Of a stretch of DNA of 64,000 bases, positions 53,901 to 59,900 are shown in pieces. The notes below the pieces were generated by a model. It did no database searches, was not told the origin of the DNA, and saw nothing but the letters and a program-made list of their open reading frames with translations. Origin of the DNA: Arion vulgaris. Lineage: Eukaryota > Mollusca > Gastropoda > Stylommatophora > Arionidae. Made by a program: the position numbers and the translations under genes. Position 1 is the stretch's first letter. Every line of letters starts with the position of its first letter. The DNA is taken from NCBI GenBank assembly GCA_020796225.1, contig CM036759.1, forward strand, positions 69,403,512-69,467,511, given 5' to 3'.

Positions 53901-56900
53901 CTCGCGCTTGAAAGATTGGACATATTTTGTTCCTTTTCCATTACTTTTCCCTCCTTTTCAACTTTTTATTAACTGAAGACTATGTAAAGTGAAGTGTAAA
54001 GGATAACGAATACATATCGTTGTGGCTTATGTTAGAAGTAGAAGTGAGACAAAGTTTACCATTCATTCTAGGATACTCTGTGACAAAAAAAACTAGAGAT
54101 TTTACCAGAGTGGTCATGATGCTAATTTGTACAGTTAATAAACAATGTATCCGATCACAATTTTCGGAATGTTTATGTATTCATATATGAATTACCAATA
54201 TAAAGAGAGCAGTCGTACTTGTTTATTCAACCTATTGTTTTTCAAGACCCTTGGCAAGTTGGATATTTGCTCTTCCATTTTCAATGTTTATTTCTAATGA
54301 ATGCTAATATGTTTCCTGTATAAAGCACCAGCAAAATATTACAATTAAAAATATTGAGAACATGCATTTTCCCAGTGGCTACTTATGGTTGTGAATCATG
54401 GACCATTACACAAAAAACAGGAACGAAAATCCAGTCCTTCGAAACTAAATGCTACAGAAAGATCCTACGAATACCATAGACAGAAAAAGAAAGAACACTG
54501 ATGTCCTGAAAGAACTAAATGTTAAAGTGAATTGGCTGATAAACAACATACTATACAGAAAAATTAGATATTTTGGTCACATCAAGTTTCATGATGGCCT
54601 GGAAAGAACAGTATTAGAGGGCAGGGTCCTAGGACGCAGAGGCAGACCATGAAGAAGATGGCTACAAGATATTAAAGAAACCATGAATATGACCATCGAC
54701 TAAGTGGGTGAACTGGCTAGAGACAGTGAATTTCAGATGTGCTGCAAAGAGAGCAACGTCCTATAAAGGATACACACCTTGATGATGATAATTAACACTG
54801 CGTTATATTTGCTAATACTGGAAATATCTTGTGAAACCCTGAGAAAAATGTCTGAAGATAAATTTAGCGTATGTCCAGAATCTTACCTGACATGACTATG
54901 GAAATCTCTGTTTAAAAATTATAAAACAAATTAGTACATTTTGATATACCAGTCTTGTTGTATCTCTTCAGGGTATCACTGTGGATGAGAAGAGGATTAA
55001 AGCTATCAATACACTTGCTGACAGATTGATATCTCAGGGCAGAACAGACACCAAGCAGGTGACAGAGAAACGATCTGACATGAACCAAAAGTAAGATTAC
55101 TACCTGCTAAACATTTGATCTATTATCATCATCATCAGGTTCCATGCTGGCTGACATAGACGATCATGGATCTCCACAAATCTCTGTCCCTGGTATTTGC
55201 TATCATCTCAGATTTTGTTGTTCTTCCATGCCATGAAGTCAGACTATCCAATATTTTTTCTCTCTGTCTTCCTCTGTCTCGTCTCCCGCTCAATTTTTAC
55301 CATTTATCATAACGTGTTCTAAGCCTCCCTTCTCATTACATGTCCGAAAAATGAAGATTGCCTCTTTCTTATAATGACAATAAGCTTTCTCTGTGTCTTG
55401 TCCTTATTCAACACCTTCACATTTGTCATTTTAGCAGTCCATGGGATTCTTATCATTCTTCTGTAAAACCACATATATATGGCCTCCAGAGATTGTTCTA
55501 TATGTTTGTTTACAGTCCATGACTCACATCCGTATCTCAGTGTTAGTTCTATGTAGCCCTGAATAACGCTCACTCTGACCTCAGTTGACAGTCATTTGTT
55601 GCATATAATGCTTCTCATTTTCTGGAACACTGCTTTAGCCTGCCCTATTCTGCTCCTTATTTCTGATCTACAACTGCCATCTGATGTTATCAGGACTCCG
55701 AGGTACTTGATGTACTTGTCTTAGCTTAGCTGTGACTTATGTATGCATTAGTATTGTGTGCTGAATATCATTTCTTTACATCAAAAACACTGGGAAATTT
55801 AAATTGGAGATTACATCCACTATATCCATGAGAATATCAGATTACATCCACTATATCCATGAGAATATGAGATTACATACACTATATTCATGACTGTGTT
55901 TGTCACACTACATTCATGACTGTGTTTGTCACACTATATTCATGGCTCTGTTTGTCACACTACATTCATGGCTCTGTTTGTCACACTACATTCATGGCTC
56001 TGTTTGTCACAATACATTCATGGCTCTGTTTGTCACACTACATTCATGGCTCTGTTTGTCACACTACATTCATGGCTCTGTTTGTTACACTACATTCATG
56101 ACTGTGTTTGTTACACTACATTCATGACACTGTGTTTGTCACACTACATTCATGGCTCTGTTTGTCACACTACATTCATGACACTGTGTTTGTCACACTA
56201 TATTCATGACTGTGTTTGTCACACTACATTCATGACTGTGTTTGTCACACTATGTTCATGACTGTGTTTGTCACACTACATTCATGACTGTGTTTGTCAC
56301 ACTACATTCATGACTGTGTTTGTCACACTACATTCATGACTGTGTTTGTCACACTATATTCATGGCTCTGTTTGTCACACTACATTCATGGCTCTGTTTG
56401 TCACACTACATTCATGGCTCTGTTTGTCACACTACATTCATGGCTCTGTTTGTTACACTACATTCATGACACTGTGTTTGTCACACTACATTCATGGCTC
56501 TGTTTGTCACACTGTTTGTCACACTACATTCATGACACTGTGTTTGTCACACTACATTCATGACTGTGTTTGTCACACTATATTCATGACTGTGTTTGTC
56601 ACACTACATTCATGACTGTGTTTGTCACACTACATTCATGACTGTGTTTGTCACACTACATTCATGACTATGTTTGTCACACTACATTCATGACTGTGTT
56701 TGTCACACTACATTCATGACACTGTGTTTGTCACACTACATTCATGACCGTGTGTTTGTCACACTACATTCATGACTGTGTTTGTCACACTATATATATT
56801 CTCTAGATATGAGGCCGTTCTTTTTTTTTCTCTCTAATCCTGTTTTGCTTGACAGTGTCAGAATAAGAATATTGGTTATTGGTTACTAAACTGACATCAG

Positions 56901-59900
56901 TGCACTCCGGGCAGACCCATAGGTGCTCAGTCTCCCCAACAGATATCGAAGAGTATGCATACTGATGGTTCTCGTGGCTCGCTGATTAAACACACCTCTG
57001 ACTCTGCCTTTCAGGAAAAGAATAGATTTGTAGAACAGACAAAAGTGCGCACTTTATAAATAGTTCTTTCCCTCGCCTCTGTTATTTCTGTGAACAATCT
57101 TTTGCTTTGTATCCACAGTATTGGAGTAGCATTGCTCTTTGAGTTGGCACTGTCTGTTGGTAATCTGTTTATGTGGCTGAACCATGTAATTTGTTGTTTC
57201 TTGATGAAGTTTAGTACTGAAGTTGTGCCCACTATTTTTCTGTTGTCTTTATTTCTAAACCAGTCTCTTCTTGTTACTGACAACATTCTGCATAGACACT
57301 TCATCTCTGTTATGACAGTGTCCAGGTTTGACACTGATAGCATAATGTTGAGAAGAAAGATTGTGTTGAACAATGCTTATTTAGTGTTCATGGTGACATG
57401 TTTACATTTTAAAATTGGATCATTTTATCTTATGATTTAATTTACTTTATTACACCTATATTGGACTTTGTTAGTTATACTTTCATTTGCTGACAAAATT
57501 CTCCTAGGTATTTAATGGGTATTTATTGTTGGAGATATTGATATCATTTTCCTCTCTAGTGAATGTCATTACTTCAGTTTTGTGAAAGTTTTTTCTCATA
57601 TTGTAATCATTGCATGTTAAATGGAGACTGTATGTCCCACAGACCAAAGTATATTCACTACGTACAATACACTATCTGTAACATTATCTACAACTTAATA
57701 TATGTAACATTATCTACAACTTCATATATGTAACATTATATCTTGTAACACTAGATACAACACAACATTTCAGAATATAGATTCTGAAAGGGAAAAAATA
57801 AATGTGACAATTTGTACATTATGAGAAATTAATATTCCCAGATGGCAGAATCTACAGGGAGCATTGAATGATTATAAAGCTCGCTTGGCTGCAGCTCTGG
57901 AGATTCATTCCTTCGCACGAGATGTGGATGACATCAATGACCGCATACATGAGAAATCGCAACTGCTGTCTGTGGAGGATCTAGGCAAAGATCTTCAGGC
58001 TGTAGAAGCATTACAACGTAAACAAGAAGAGATTGAAAGAGATATGACAGCTCTGCAGAACCAGCTTGAGGTTTGTTGTTAATAAATTATCAGTTATAGA
58101 ACCACCATCATAGCACTCCAGGCAGACCATTAGGAGCTCAGTCACCACCTTTTCATTTATTTAAAGTCCATCATCATTGCACTTTGGTGAGTAACCATGT
58201 CTGCTCTGATCTCGTTCTTAAACAGGAAGATATCTGCGGCAGTGCAGGAACTTTGTGTAGCTACTTCGAAATCTCCAGCTTTAATTTTTAAGATGGTTTC
58301 ATTTTTTGAAGAAATGTTATTTTAATTTTGTGTAATGACTTTTGCAAGATCAGCAGCTTTCCAGCCTGTTTTTATAGACTTTTAACTGGCAAGAGTTCGT
58401 TTACATGCTCAACTTGGACAAGGTGTCAACATATCATTGTCCGTCTATGATAGGTCTATGAAATCGATCTCATCAACACTGAGATCATGGATATCTGGAA
58501 GAATATCCCGATTGCTTCACACAGCAAACAAACCAAGTACCCTTGCTTATCCATGCATATAAAGTCGAGACAGTTTCTAGAGACAGAATTTCTGAATGCT
58601 GTTTATCAATTCGGTGCAAATAAACTCAGTTTTATAGCATGTTTTTTACTATTTGTTCTATATTTCTTATTTACGTAACTGTATTTATTAATGTTGCTCG
58701 GATGCCTCATAAACGTATCCCAAAATAGTTGATGTACGGCGAGCTTGAAGAAGGCAGATCAGCTGGTGGACAGAAGAAAAATACGCTCTAAAGACACTCT
58801 GAAAGTATCTATAAAATGTTTCAATATAGACACCACATTCTTGGAATCCCTGGATCAAGATCGCCACATACGGCGCTGTAACAACACATGACGAACTTGC
58901 ATATTTGAGAATTGTCGTGTTGTTGAGGCACAGAGAAAGTGAGCTGCACAAATAGAAAGACATCTAACCTTGATCATGTATACCCCACCTATGGTAGGAG
59001 AATTATGTTTAAGGATTGGACTCTACAGTCACCTTCGCACACACCAGAGAGGTGCAACAGCACACATCTGAGGCTGTTGTCATCATCGCTTGTGATCGAT
59101 GGCTATTATTTATTATACAGAATGGCACAATGAAAAACAGAGTGTTGATTATTGAAAAGAAATTCTACTGATATAAGATTACTGGTAAGCCTTACAGTTT
59201 ATGTTGGACTGGTTTATAGTTATGAATTGATTCCTTTTTTTGGGTGCCTTGATTATGTAGAAAATTGAGACCCAAGCCAGCAAACTATGCCAGAAATACA
59301 AAGACAGAGCCAAAGAAATCGAACTGAAGAAACAAGAGGCTGATGACAACTGGGAGAAATTAGAAGATTTATCAGATAACAGGTAAGATGTCACTATGAA
59401 TTTTCTCTTTTTATTCGAGTTTTTATATTGAGTATAGGCTGCGAAGGATTGCAAGAGCTGAGATTGAAGATTGGAGTGACCAGGAAAGAACAACACAACA
59501 GTTATATAAGTAGGTTCATCAATCACATGGAACTGTACGGTCAGTCGCTGGAGATTGTTGGAGATATTGCGAAGGAGTTCGGAGCACCTATGGACATGTA
59601 CTCCGGAGTGCAATGAAGATATTCCAAACTGAAACTGAATTATAAAGTGTGTTGTTCTTGTTAATATATTTTCAAAACTTGTGAAAATGATGTACTTGTC
59701 CAATAAAGAAAATCTAGAGACAGACTTCATTGCACCAGGTTTCCCCATATCCTCTGCCCCTTCCCGAAGAAATGGTCTGCCACTTGCCTAAAGTATTACG
59801 CAACGAGTAAACTGTCTAGCTCCTGCAACAATCCTAGGGATCTCTGGGAAAAAATGCACCGTGAACACACCATTCAAAACACAAGGCAATCTGCTTAACG

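Noticed and set aside
58487..58678. Possible extra exon or small gene in intron 23
   Set aside because: No spectrin-like pattern, and exons 23 and 24 already join in phase without it.
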